Below, piece after piece: positions 47,819 to 54,934 of a DNA stretch of 64,000 nucleotides. Below the pieces are notes generated by a model. That model saw only the letters and a list, made by a program, of their open reading frames with translations. It did not search any database and was not told where the DNA came from. Location: NCBI RefSeq assembly GCF_002812705.1, contig NZ_CP025030.1, positions 3,472,001 through 3,536,000 of the forward strand. Direction: 5' to 3'. The stretch's first letter is position 1, and the number at the start of each line of letters is the position of its first letter. The translations under genes were made by a program, and so were the position numbers. The DNA comes from Achromobacter spanius (GTDB lineage Bacteria > Pseudomonadota > Gammaproteobacteria > Burkholderiales > Burkholderiaceae_B).

Positions 47819-47959
47819 ATGAAGCTGAATCAGGATAAATCGGTGCAGGACCGCCTGGGGGTGGTACGCGAACTCAAGCGTTTGGGCGACACTGGCGGCT
47901 TGGCCATCGCGCGCTTGATCCGTGCCCAGCTTGATCTGGCCGGCCAGGCGGATGCGTGA
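47819..47959 (+). CDS. Small hypothetical protein, 46 residues
   Basis: An ORF of 46 codons (MKLNQDKSVQDRLGVVRELK onward) preceded by GGAAGGAAAG. The sequence is charged and helical, with no signal or membrane segment. It ends 27 bases before the class II aldolase start and is divergent from the M81 gene. The DRLGVVRELKRLGDTGGLAI stretch has protein-like composition rather than the Arg/Pro/Ala bias of GC-rich chance ORFs. Function unknown. Confidence 0.5.
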   Translation: MKLNQDKSVQDRLGVVRELKRLGDTGGLAIARLIRAQLDLAGQADA

Positions 47960-47985
47960 CCCTGATCGCAACCGGAGCCTTACTC

Positions 47986-48729
47986 ATGATTCAAGAAGCA
48001 AGCGAAGCACAAGTGCGTGAAGAACTGGCGGCGCTGTACCGCCTGGTCGCGCATTTCCGCATGACGGACTTGATCGACACCCACATCAGCGCACGAGTGC
48101 CTGGCGACAAACATCATTTTCTGATCAACCGCTACGGCGTGCTGTTTCACGAAATGCGTCCGCAAGATCTGGTGAAGATCGACCTGGACGGCAACCCGGT
48201 GGACCCGGGTGACGCCGAAAGCCAGGTGGTCAACGCCGCGGGCTTCACCATCCATTCGGCGGTGCACGCCGCCCGCCACGACCTGGCTTGCGTGGTGCAC
48301 ACGCACACCGCCGACGGCATCGCCGTGGCCTGCCAGCGCGATGGGCTGCTGCCGATTACCCAGCACGCGCTGCGTTTCTACAAGCGGCTGGGCTACCACG
48401 ACTACCAAGGCATTGCGCTGGACCTGGAAGAACGCGAAAGCCTGGTCGCCAGCCTGGGCCGGCACAAGGCCATGATCCTGCGCAACCACGGCCTGCTGGC
48501 CGCGGGTTCGTCGGTGGCCGAGGCCTTCGTCAATATCTATTACCTGGAACGCGCCTGCCAGGCGCAGGTCAAGGCGCAGGCGGCCGGCGTGCCGCTTGTG
48601 TTTCCGTCCGAGGCGGTGTGCGCACGTACCGCCGGACAATACGAACTGCCTACAGCCCCGATCTACACGCAACGTGTCTGGACGGCGGCCCGACGGCTGC
48701 TGGAGCCGGGCCTGGAAGCCCCAAGGTAA
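47986..48729 (+). CDS. Class II aldolase/adducin family protein
   Basis: A 247-residue member of the class II aldolase/adducin family. TDLIDTHISARVPGDKHHFL marks the N-terminal part, and the zinc-binding histidines are in CVVHTHTADGIAV and NHGLLAAGSSVAEAF, where HTH plus a later His form the metal site. Related proteins are fuculose-phosphate aldolase-like enzymes or non-phosphorylated hydroxy-acid aldolases. GGAG eight bases before 47986 fixes the start. The neighbours give no clear pathway. Confidence 0.9.
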   Translation: MIQEASEAQVREELAALYRLVAHFRMTDLIDTHISARVPGDKHHFLINRYGVLFHEMRPQDLVKIDLDGNPVDPGDAESQVVNAAGFTIHSAVHAARHDLACVVHTHTADGIAVACQRDGLLPITQHALRFYKRLGYHDYQGIALDLEERESLVASLGRHKAMILRNHGLLAAGSSVAEAFVNIYYLERACQAQVKAQAAGVPLVFPSEAVCARTAGQYELPTAPIYTQRVWTAARRLLEPGLEAPR

Positions 48730-48985
48730 AAGAGCTTCTGCTTGGGGCCAAGTTCGCCGGCCGTCGGCAAGCGTACTGCTGGGTTGGCGCTTTTTCTTCC
48801 GACGGCCGCAGCATTTGGTGTGGCGATTTTGAGAAATTCTTGATATTCAAAGCCAGCAATAACAATGCTTTCCAGCCATAAACGTCTTGAAACCCGCATG
48901 AACAAACAAGAAATTTCTGAAATTCCCATGAAACGGGCGTTTCGAGGCCAATAGGAATACAATGGCCGCACTTTCGGAGGTTTCT

Positions 48986-49570
48986 ATGTCGGTCATATCC
49001 GATATCAAAATTCGCCCCCTGGAGCGCGGCGACCTGCACTTCGTGCACAAGATCAACAACAACGACGTCATCATGCGTTATTGGTTCGAAGAGCCTTACG
49101 AGGCCTACGACGAACTGGTCGCTCTTTATGATCGCCACTTGCATGATCAAAACGAACGGCGCTTCATCATCGAGCACGATACCGGCCAACCCGCCGGCCT
49201 GGTGGAACTGGTTGAAATCGACTACATCCACCGCCGTGCCGAATTCCAGATCATCATTGCCCCCAGCTACCAAGGCCGGGGTTACGCCAAGGCCGCCACC
49301 CGCATCGCGGTGGGCTATGCGTTTCGCGTGCTGAACATGCACAAGGTCTACCTGGTGGTGGACAAGGACAACACCGCCGCCGTGCACGTGTACGAACGCT
49401 GCGGCTTCCAGATCGAAGGGCTGATGAAGGAAGAATTCTTCTCCAACGGCGCCTATCGCGACGCCTACCGCATGGCCTTGTTGCAGCACGAGCACCTGCG
49501 CGATGTCGGCCCCGGCGCCCCGGACGCGCCCGTGTTGCGCGACTGGCCGCAAGAAGAGCAGACGGGCTGA
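48986..49570 (+). CDS. speG: Spermidine N1-acetyltransferase
   Basis: A 194-residue GNAT enzyme very like Escherichia coli Spe[37 protein letters not shown], the allosteric/oligomer region, [20 protein letters not shown] (acetyl-CoA binding Q/RxxGxG/A) and [18 protein letters not shown]. It acetylates spermidine or spermine with acetyl-CoA to limit polyamine toxicity. The perfect GGAGG before 48986 selects this start over an ATG 24 bases upstream. The last 20 residues differ from the E. coli protein. The 256-base gap upstream is relatively AT-rich and holds its promoter. A 17-bp repeat array follows the stop. Confidence 0.93.
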   Translation: MSVISDIKIRPLERGDLHFVHKINNNDVIMRYWFEEPYEAYDELVALYDRHLHDQNERRFIIEHDTGQPAGLVELVEIDYIHRRAEFQIIIAPSYQGRGYAKAATRIAVGYAFRVLNMHKVYLVVDKDNTAAVHVYERCGFQIEGLMKEEFFSNGAYRDAYRMALLQHEHLRDVGPGAPDAPVLRDWPQEEQTG

Positions 49571-49592
49571 GGCCCGGGGTGGAACGGCCGAG

Positions 49593-49660
49593 GATCTTGA
49601 TCGAAGGCACGGCTTGATCCACCGCGCGGCTTGACCGGCCGTCCCGCTTGAATTTCCACG
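49593..49660. repeat. 17-bp degenerate tandem repeat between speG and the metal ATPase
   Basis: Four 17-base units run 49593-49609, 49610-49626, 49627-49643 and 49644-49660. The central ones begin CGGCTTGATCC and CGGCTTGACCG; the last begins CCGCTTGAATT. Each carries CTTGA, that is a TGA triplet on the speG strand. The array ends four bases before the stop of the convergent P-type ATPase. Confidence 0.65.
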
Positions 49661-49664
49661 CCGC

Positions 49665-52043
49665 TCAATCCGCCGGGCGCAGCAGCCGCAGGCCGTTGGC
49701 CACCACCAGCAGGCTGGCGCCCACATCGGCAAACACCGCCATCCACAAGGTCGCATTGCCGGTCATGGCAAGCGCCAGGAACACCACCTTGATGCCCAGC
49801 GCCAGCACAATGTTCTGGATCAGCACGCGGTGGGTGGCGCGCGACAAGCGCAGGAACGTGCCGATCTTGCGCAGGTCGTCGTCCATCAGGGCGACGTCCG
49901 CCGTCTCGATCGCCGTGCCGGTGCCGGCCGCGCCCATTGCGAAACCGATGTCGGCGCGCGCCAGCGCAGGCGCATCGTTGATGCCGTCGCCCACCATGCC
50001 TACCTTGCCATCGGTTGCCACATTGGCCGCCAGCTTGCTTTCAATGGCGGCCAGCTTGTCTTCCGGCAACTGATCTCCCCGAGCTTCATCAATGCCCACC
50101 TGCCGTGCAATGGCTTCGGCGGTGGGCGTGTTGTCGCCCGTCAGCATCAGCGTGCGCACGCCCAAGGCGTGCAGGTCGGCGATGGCGGCGGCGCTGGTGG
50201 GCTTGACCGTATCGGCCACGGCGGCTAGCGCCAATACGTGCGTGCCGTCGGTCAGTGCGATGGCGCTCTTGCCTTGGCGTTCCAATTCATCCATGCGCGC
50301 TTCCAGTGTCGGATTCGACACGCCCGCATCGCACATCAGGCGGCGGTTGCCTAACTGGAACGTCACGCCGTCAACGCGCCCGCTGACTCCCCGGCCGGGC
50401 AGGGCGGTGAAGGCGTCTACTTCCAGCAAGGTGCTGCCGGCCTCGCGCGCGGCGTTGGCGATGGCCAGCGACACCGGGTGGTCCGAGCGGGCGGCCAGGC
50501 TGGCCGCGATCAGCGTGGCGGGATGGGGGGTGAAGTCGGCCACATCCCACGCTTCCAGGTCGGTCTGCACCGGTTTGCCCTGGGTCAGCGTGCCGGTCTT
50601 GTCCAGCGCCAGCCACTTCAGGTTGCGGCCTTCTTCCAGATAGACGCCGCCCTTGATCAGGATGCCTCGGCGCGACGCGGCGGTCAGGCCGCTGACGATG
50701 CTGACCGGCGTGGAAATGACCAGCGCGCAAGGGCAGGCGATGATCAACAGCGCCAGGGCGCGGTAGATGGCGTCGAACCAGGGCTGGCCCCAGAGCAGCG
50801 GCGGCACCGTGGCCACCAGCAGCGCCACCGCCACCACGGCGGGCGTGTAGATGCGCGAGAAACGGTCAATGAAACGTTGCGTGGGGGCGCGCGCGCCTTG
50901 CGCCTGCTCGACCGCATGGATGATGCGGGCCAGCGTGGTGTTGCCGGCGGCGGCGGTGACGCGGTATTCGAAGGAGCCCGCCGCGTTCACGGTCGCGGCG
51001 TAGACCGGGTCGTCCGGCGCTTTTTCCACGGGCAGGCTTTCGCCGGTGATGGGGGACTGGTCCACGGTGGAGCTACCGCTGACGATGATGCCGTCGGCGG
51101 CGATGCGTTCGCCCGGGCGCACGCGCACCACGTCGCCCACGTTCAGCTGCGCGGCCGGCACCGGCAGCCAGGCGCCGTCGGCCTGGCGGACGGTGGCCGT
51201 TTCGGGGGCCAGGTCCAGCAGGCCGCGCACGGCATTGCGGGCGCGGTCCAGCGAGCGGGCTTCGATCAGCTCGGCCACGTTGAACAGGAACATCACCATG
51301 GCGGCTTCGGGCCATTGGCCGATCAGCACGGCGCCGGTGACGGCGATGCTCATCAATGCGTTGATGTTCAGGTTGCCATTGCGCACGGCGATCCAGCCCT
51401 TGCGGTAGGTGCCCAGGCCGCAAGCCAGGATGGCGGCCAGCGCCAACGCCGCGGTCGCGCCCCAATGCCAGCCCGCAAAGTGCGAAAACTCGGACAGCGC
51501 GGCCAGCACGCCCGCGCCGCCGATCAACCACCAGTTCACCGGCGTGGAGGCGGGGGCGGGCGTGCTGGCCGCGCCTTCGGCCAGCGGTTCCGGCACCATG
51601 TCCAGGGATTTGATGGCGGCCATGATACGGTCCAGCGCGCCTTCGGCGTGCACCACGGTCAGCACGCGCTGCATCAGGTTGAAGTCCAGCGCATGCACGC
51701 CGTCCAGGCCGTCCAGCTTTTTACGGATCAGCGTTTCTTCGGTCGGGCAGTCCATTTGCCCGATACGCAGCCGCGCCAGCAACTGGCCGGGGCCGGCGCT
51801 AAGCGTGGACGCATCGGCCGCCGCCGCGTAGGCGGGCGTGGCGTGGTCGTGCCCGCAGCAGGCGGATGCCGCCTGATTGTGGCTGTGGTTGTGATCGTGG
51901 CTGTCGCTGTGACTGTGATCATGGCTATGGCTGTGGCCATGATCATGGCCGTGCCCCTTCGTGTCATGCGCATGGCCACCGCAGCCGGCGTGGGCATGCT
52001 CGGCAGAGGGTCGATCGTGGGATTTGACCGGCGGGAAAGACAT
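49665..52043 (-). CDS. cadA: Heavy-metal P1B-type ATPase (Cd/Zn/Pb export)
   Basis: A 792-residue P-type ATPase. The N-terminus is rich in His-Asp/His-Ser pairs (about residues 18-58), followed by a metal-binding domain with the [14 protein letters not shown] form typical of Cd/Zn/Pb pumps. Later come the TGES actuator loop, ACPCALV (membrane CPC site, near 436), [10 protein letters not shown] (phosphorylation Asp, near 481), SDHPVSLAI and [10 protein letters not shown] (near 684). The start at 52043 is chosen because the CadR-type promoter (-10 at 52075-52080) places upstream ATGs at or before the transcript start. Divergent MerR-family gene regulates it. Confidence 0.93.
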   Translation of the reverse strand: MSFPPVKSHDRPSAEHAHAGCGGHAHDTKGHGHDHGHSHSHDHSHSDSHDHNHSHNQAASACCGHDHATPAYAAAADASTLSAGPGQLLARLRIGQMDCPTEETLIRKKLDGLDGVHALDFNLMQRVLTVVHAEGALDRIMAAIKSLDMVPEPLAEGAASTPAPASTPVNWWLIGGAGVLAALSEFSHFAGWHWGATAALALAAILACGLGTYRKGWIAVRNGNLNINALMSIAVTGAVLIGQWPEAAMVMFLFNVAELIEARSLDRARNAVRGLLDLAPETATVRQADGAWLPVPAAQLNVGDVVRVRPGERIAADGIIVSGSSTVDQSPITGESLPVEKAPDDPVYAATVNAAGSFEYRVTAAAGNTTLARIIHAVEQAQGARAPTQRFIDRFSRIYTPAVVAVALLVATVPPLLWGQPWFDAIYRALALLIIACPCALVISTPVSIVSGLTAASRRGILIKGGVYLEEGRNLKWLALDKTGTLTQGKPVQTDLEAWDVADFTPHPATLIAASLAARSDHPVSLAIANAAREAGSTLLEVDAFTALPGRGVSGRVDGVTFQLGNRRLMCDAGVSNPTLEARMDELERQGKSAIALTDGTHVLALAAVADTVKPTSAAAIADLHALGVRTLMLTGDNTPTAEAIARQVGIDEARGDQLPEDKLAAIESKLAANVATDGKVGMVGDGINDAPALARADIGFAMGAAGTGTAIETADVALMDDDLRKIGTFLRLSRATHRVLIQNIVLALGIKVVFLALAMTGNATLWMAVFADVGASLLVVANGLRLLRPAD

Positions 52044-52074
52044 GGTTCTGAGCCTTGTTGAAACGGATGTCGCC

Positions 52075-52105
52075 ATTCCACACCTTGGAGTTACTATAGG
52101 GTCAA
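52075..52105 (-). promoter_or_regulatory. MerR-family (CadR/PbrR-type) promoter with 19-bp spacer
   Basis: On the minus strand, TTGACC (52105-52100) and TGGAAT (52080-52075) are separated by 19 bases containing CCTATAGTAACTCCAAGG, the interrupted dyad bound by CadR/PbrR/ZntR regulators. The overlong spacer is the hallmark of promoters that MerR proteins activate by DNA distortion. Confidence 0.9.
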
Positions 52106-52150
52106 CCCCCCCCAAAAAACACTCATTCGGATGCGATCCCAGGAGGCGTG

Positions 52151-52585
52151 ATGCGAATTGGCGAATTGGCCACGGCGGCCGGCACCACGGTCGAAACCGT
52201 GCGGTACTACGAGAAAGAAGGGCTGCTGCCCGCCCCGGACCGGGGCCTGAACAACTACCGCAGCTACGGGCAAGCCCATCTGGAACGGCTGCGCCTGATC
52301 CGCAACTGCCGGGCGCTGGACATGACGCAAGACGAAATCCGCGCCATCCTGTCCTTGGCCGACAACCACCACACGGGCTGCGGCCCCATTAATGAATTGT
52401 TCGACGAACACATCTCGCACGTGGATGAACGCATTGCCGAATTGATGCAGTTAAAGACCCAGCTGACTGATTTGCGGCAACGCTGCCTCTCGGCGCAGCC
52501 CGATGCGGAAAATTGCGGCATCTTGCATGGCCTGTCTGAAATGCAGGTCGAAGAGCGCCAGGAGCGGCATACGCACCTGGGCTGA
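52151..52585 (+). CDS. cadR: MerR family heavy-metal regulator (CadR/PbrR type)
   Basis: A 144-residue MerR-family activator with the DNA-binding domain [20 protein letters not shown] at the N-terminus, a dimerisation helix (about 80-115) and a metal site. Cys77 (in HTGCGPIN), Cys112 and Cys122 match the three-cysteine pattern of Cd and Pb sensors rather than the ZntR pattern. AGGAGG lies four bases before this ATG; the GTG one codon earlier is too close. It is divergent from the ATPase gene and binds the promoter at 52075-52105. Confidence 0.93.
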   Translation: MRIGELATAAGTTVETVRYYEKEGLLPAPDRGLNNYRSYGQAHLERLRLIRNCRALDMTQDEIRAILSLADNHHTGCGPINELFDEHISHVDERIAELMQLKTQLTDLRQRCLSAQPDAENCGILHGLSEMQVEERQERHTHLG

Positions 52586-52610
52586 ACCCGCCCCGCGATG
52601 CCCTTGCCAA

Positions 52611-52636
52611 CGGCCGGGGGATACCCGCCCCGGCCG
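52611..52636 (+). terminator. GC-rich hairpin after cadR
   Basis: CGGCCGGGG (52611-52619) and CCCCGGCCG (52628-52636) form a perfect nine-base stem with an eight-base loop, 26 bases after the cadR stop. No U tract follows. Confidence 0.5.
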
Positions 52637-52688
52637 GGGCCATCGCTTAATATGAGAATCTATCTCTTTTACCTTTGCGCCTGAATCA

Positions 52689-53282
52689 ATGACCGACTCC
52701 ACCACCGCCACCCCGTTGCACGCGCTGACCACCCGCCGTTCCACCAAATTCCTGCGCGGCCCCGCGCCCAAGCCCCAAGAACTTGAGCAGATCCTTCAGG
52801 CCGCCATGTCGGCCCCCGACCACGGCGCGTTGCGCCCGTGGCGCTTTGTCGTGATCCAGGGCGAGGCCATCGCCAAGCTGGCGGACGTGGCGCTGGAAGC
52901 GGTCAAGCGCAGCGGCGACCCCCGCATGACGCCCGAAAAAGAAAAGTCGGTACGCGAATGGATGGCCGGCGTGCCGCTGTTCATTGGCGTGGCGCAAAAA
53001 ATCGCGCACGACAACACCAAGATCCCCGAGCATGAACAGTTGCTGGCCACCGGCTGCGCCGTCATGAACATCCTGAACGCCACCCACATGCTGGGCTACG
53101 GCGCGTTCTGGAGCACCGGCGTCGGCACCTACGTGGAAGACGTGCAAAATGCCCTGGGGCTGGACTCGCTGGACTACCGCTTCCTGGGTTATCTGGCCAT
53201 CGGCACGCCGGGTTGCGCCGTGCCGCCCGCCAACCGACCCGACTTCCGCGAGTTCGTCACGGAGTGGACCGGTCCGGTCTAA
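52689..53282 (+). CDS. Nitroreductase family protein (YdjA-like)
   Basis: A 197-residue FMN-dependent nitroreductase fold. LTTRRSTKFLRGPAPKPQEL is the N-terminal FMN-phosphate region (Arg-Arg-Ser), APDHGALRPWRFVVIQGEA matches the YdjA subgroup, and GYGAFWSTG forms the flavin edge. Length fits YdjA (about 183). The natural substrate is unknown. It lies between cadR and the iron-signalling cassette and is followed by hairpins, so it is probably monocistronic. Confidence 0.92.
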   Translation: MTDSTTATPLHALTTRRSTKFLRGPAPKPQELEQILQAAMSAPDHGALRPWRFVVIQGEAIAKLADVALEAVKRSGDPRMTPEKEKSVREWMAGVPLFIGVAQKIAHDNTKIPEHEQLLATGCAVMNILNATHMLGYGAFWSTGVGTYVEDVQNALGLDSLDYRFLGYLAIGTPGCAVPPANRPDFREFVTEWTGPV

Positions 53283-53310
53283 GCGCTTAAGGGCACGTCC
53301 CTTTGGCTAG

Positions 53311-53327
53311 GCGTCCCTACGGGACGC
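53311..53327 (+). terminator. Hairpin after the nitroreductase gene
   Basis: GCGTCCC-TAC-GGGACGC is a perfect seven-base stem with a three-base loop, 29 bases after the stop. There is no U tract here; the larger hairpin 53333-53384 with TTTTT lies next to it. Confidence 0.5.
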
Positions 53328-53332
53328 TTGCG

Positions 53333-53384
53333 CGCCAGGCAATAAATAACAATAATTCTTATTGTTAATTAGCCTGGCGTTTTT
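53333..53384 (+). terminator. Nested hairpin with T run, enclosing a Fur-like box
   Basis: Outer arms CGCCAGGC (53333-53340) and GCCTGGCG (53372-53379) are followed by TTTTT (53380-53384). Inside lies the palindrome 53348-53366. As RNA this is a terminator-like structure ending two bases before the sigma factor ATG; as DNA it may expose the Fur site. Confidence 0.55.
53348..53366. promoter_or_regulatory. Probable Fur box upstream of the FecI-like sigma factor
   Basis: AACAATAA-TTC-TTATTGTT is a perfect 19-bp inverted repeat, AT-rich in a GC-rich genome and matching the 19-bp Fur consensus at 11 positions by eye. It lies 20 bases before the sigma factor ATG, as expected for iron-repressed FecI genes. 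Confidence 0.75.
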
Positions 53385-53386
53385 CC

Positions 53387-53899
53387 ATGTCCTCATCCGC
53401 GCAGCCCTCGGAGCATTCCACTGCCGCGTTGTATCAAGCGCATCACTCCTGGCTGCAGGAGTGGCTGCGGCGCAGGTTGGGGTGCCGCCATGATGCCGCC
53501 GATCTGGCGCACGATACGTTCGTGCGAGTCCTGGCTGGCCGGCACACCGAGGCCATCCGCGAACCGCGCGCCTTCCTGACCACGCTGGCGCAGCGCACGT
53601 TGTTCAGCTTTTGGCGCCGCCGCGAACTGGAACGCGCGTATCTCGATAGCCTGGCCGCCTTGCCGCAAGCCAGCGCACCCAGCGAAGAATCCCGCGCCCT
53701 GGTGATCGACGCGTTGATGCACATCGACCGCGCCTTGCAACGCCTGCCGCCCAAGGCGCGCCAGGCCTTTTTGTATAGCCAGCTTGATGAGCTCAGCTAC
53801 AGCGAGATTGCCGCGCGCATCGGCACATCGGTGATCACGGTGCGCCGCTATATGAAGCAGGCCATCACGCTGTGCGTGACCGCGCGCTTGTCGGCATGA
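53387..53899 (+). CDS. FecI-like ECF sigma factor
   Basis: A 170-residue extracytoplasmic-function sigma factor with region 2 (about 15-80: LGCRHDAADLAHDTFVRVLA and LTTLAQRTLFSFWRRRELER) and region 4 (about 110-165: LPPKARQAFLYSQLDELSYS, EIAARIGTSVITVRRYMKQA). It belongs to the iron-starvation FecI group and drives transcription of the receptor gene downstream. No Shine-Dalgarno sequence precedes the ATG; the nested hairpin ends just before it. Its stop overlaps the fecR start (ATGA). Confidence 0.95.
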   Translation: MSSSAQPSEHSTAALYQAHHSWLQEWLRRRLGCRHDAADLAHDTFVRVLAGRHTEAIREPRAFLTTLAQRTLFSFWRRRELERAYLDSLAALPQASAPSEESRALVIDALMHIDRALQRLPPKARQAFLYSQLDELSYSEIAARIGTSVITVRRYMKQAITLCVTARLSA

Positions 53900-54864
53900 C
53901 GGCCCCCATGCCGGTGTTGCCCGCCGACCTGCAATCGGCCGTGGACTGGATGGTGCTGCTGTCTTCCGGTAGCGTGCCCACCGCAGACCGGGCGCGTTTC
54001 GAACAATGGAAAAAGTCCGACCCCCGGCACGAGGCGGCCTGGGAAACCGTCAACGCCGCCGTCAAGGACCCCTTTGCCGCGTTGACCGACGTTGAGCAGC
54101 GCCATGCTGCCGGCGCGGCCTTGCTGACCGCGCCCGCCCGGCGCCGGGCGTTGCGCAATGCGTTGGGCGTGGCGCTGGCCGCGGGCGGCATGGCGGCGCT
54201 GCTTGACCGCCAGATCCCCCTGCGCACGCTGACCGCCGACTTGCGCACGGGCACCCGCGAACGCCGTACCTATACCTTGCCTGATGGCAGTGAGCTGACG
54301 TTGAACGCGCGGTCGGCCGTGGACCTGGACTTCAGCGCGGGCGTGCGTAGGGTGCGCTTGCGGGCTGGCGCGGTCTATGCGCGGGTGACGCCGGATGCGG
54401 CGCGTCCATTCATCGTCGCCACCCCCGATGGCGAAGTGCAGGCGCTGGGCACCGTTTTCAGCGTGGCGCGCGAGCACGAGGCATGCATCGCCAGCGTGGT
54501 CGAACACAGTGTCGAGGTGCGCGCGGCGGGCCAGCGCCGGATTCTGCAAGCGGGGGAGGGCCTGCGGTTTGATTCGCAGGGCCTGGGCTCCCCGGACCCC
54601 GCACTGCGGGACGTCGCCGCCTGGCACGCGGGCATGCTGGTCGTTCATGACCAGTCCTTGGGCGAGGTGGTTGATGCGCTGCGGCCGTACCGGCGCGGCA
54701 TCATCCGCATTACGCCGGCGGCCGCGCGGCTGCGTGTATTGGGCGCGTTTCCGCTGGACGACACCAGCCGCGCGCTGGAGTCGCTGCGCCAGACCTTGCC
54801 GATCGATGTCAGTTCGCTGGGCGGCTGGTTCGTCAGCATCGACCTGGTGCCTCGCGCTTCCTGA
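53896..54864 (+). CDS. FecR-like anti-sigma/sigma regulator
   Basis: A 322-residue FecR-family inner-membrane protein. The cytoplasmic N-terminus (LQSAVDWMVLLSSGSVPTAD, RFEQWKKSDPRHEAAWE) contacts the sigma factor. A weak hydrophobic segment at about 95-112 (NALGVALAAGGMAALL) crosses the membrane. The periplasmic part (RRTYTLPDGSELTLNARSAV, FIVATPDGEVQALGTVFSV) receives the signal from the receptor. Coupled to the sigma gene by a four-base overlap and followed by the receptor gene after 70 bases. Confidence 0.94.
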   Translation: MTAPMPVLPADLQSAVDWMVLLSSGSVPTADRARFEQWKKSDPRHEAAWETVNAAVKDPFAALTDVEQRHAAGAALLTAPARRRALRNALGVALAAGGMAALLDRQIPLRTLTADLRTGTRERRTYTLPDGSELTLNARSAVDLDFSAGVRRVRLRAGAVYARVTPDAARPFIVATPDGEVQALGTVFSVAREHEACIASVVEHSVEVRAAGQRRILQAGEGLRFDSQGLGSPDPALRDVAAWHAGMLVVHDQSLGEVVDALRPYRRGIIRITPAAARLRVLGAFPLDDTSRALESLRQTLPIDVSSLGGWFVSIDLVPRAS

Positions 54865-54934
54865 AAATAAATGATCACTTTTGCCCCCGTCGTGGGACAT
54901 CCCTCCTGAACACCACACTGTTGCAGGAGAATCC

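Noticed and set aside
48900..48956. Eighteen-codon ORF ([18 protein letters not shown]) before speG
   Set aside because: No ribosome-binding site and no structure linking it to speG.
48650..49756. Minus-strand ORF of 368 codons across speG
   Set aside because: It runs antisense through speG and the adjacent repeat; no motifs.
51900..51990. His-rich repeat coding region of the metal ATPase considered as a separate minisatellite
   Set aside because: The codons alternate irregularly and the composition is explained by a metal-binding His-rich N-terminus common in these pumps.
50478..52061. Plus-strand ORF of 527 codons opposite the metal ATPase
   Set aside because: Shadow frame with His/Arg/Gly bias and no domain.
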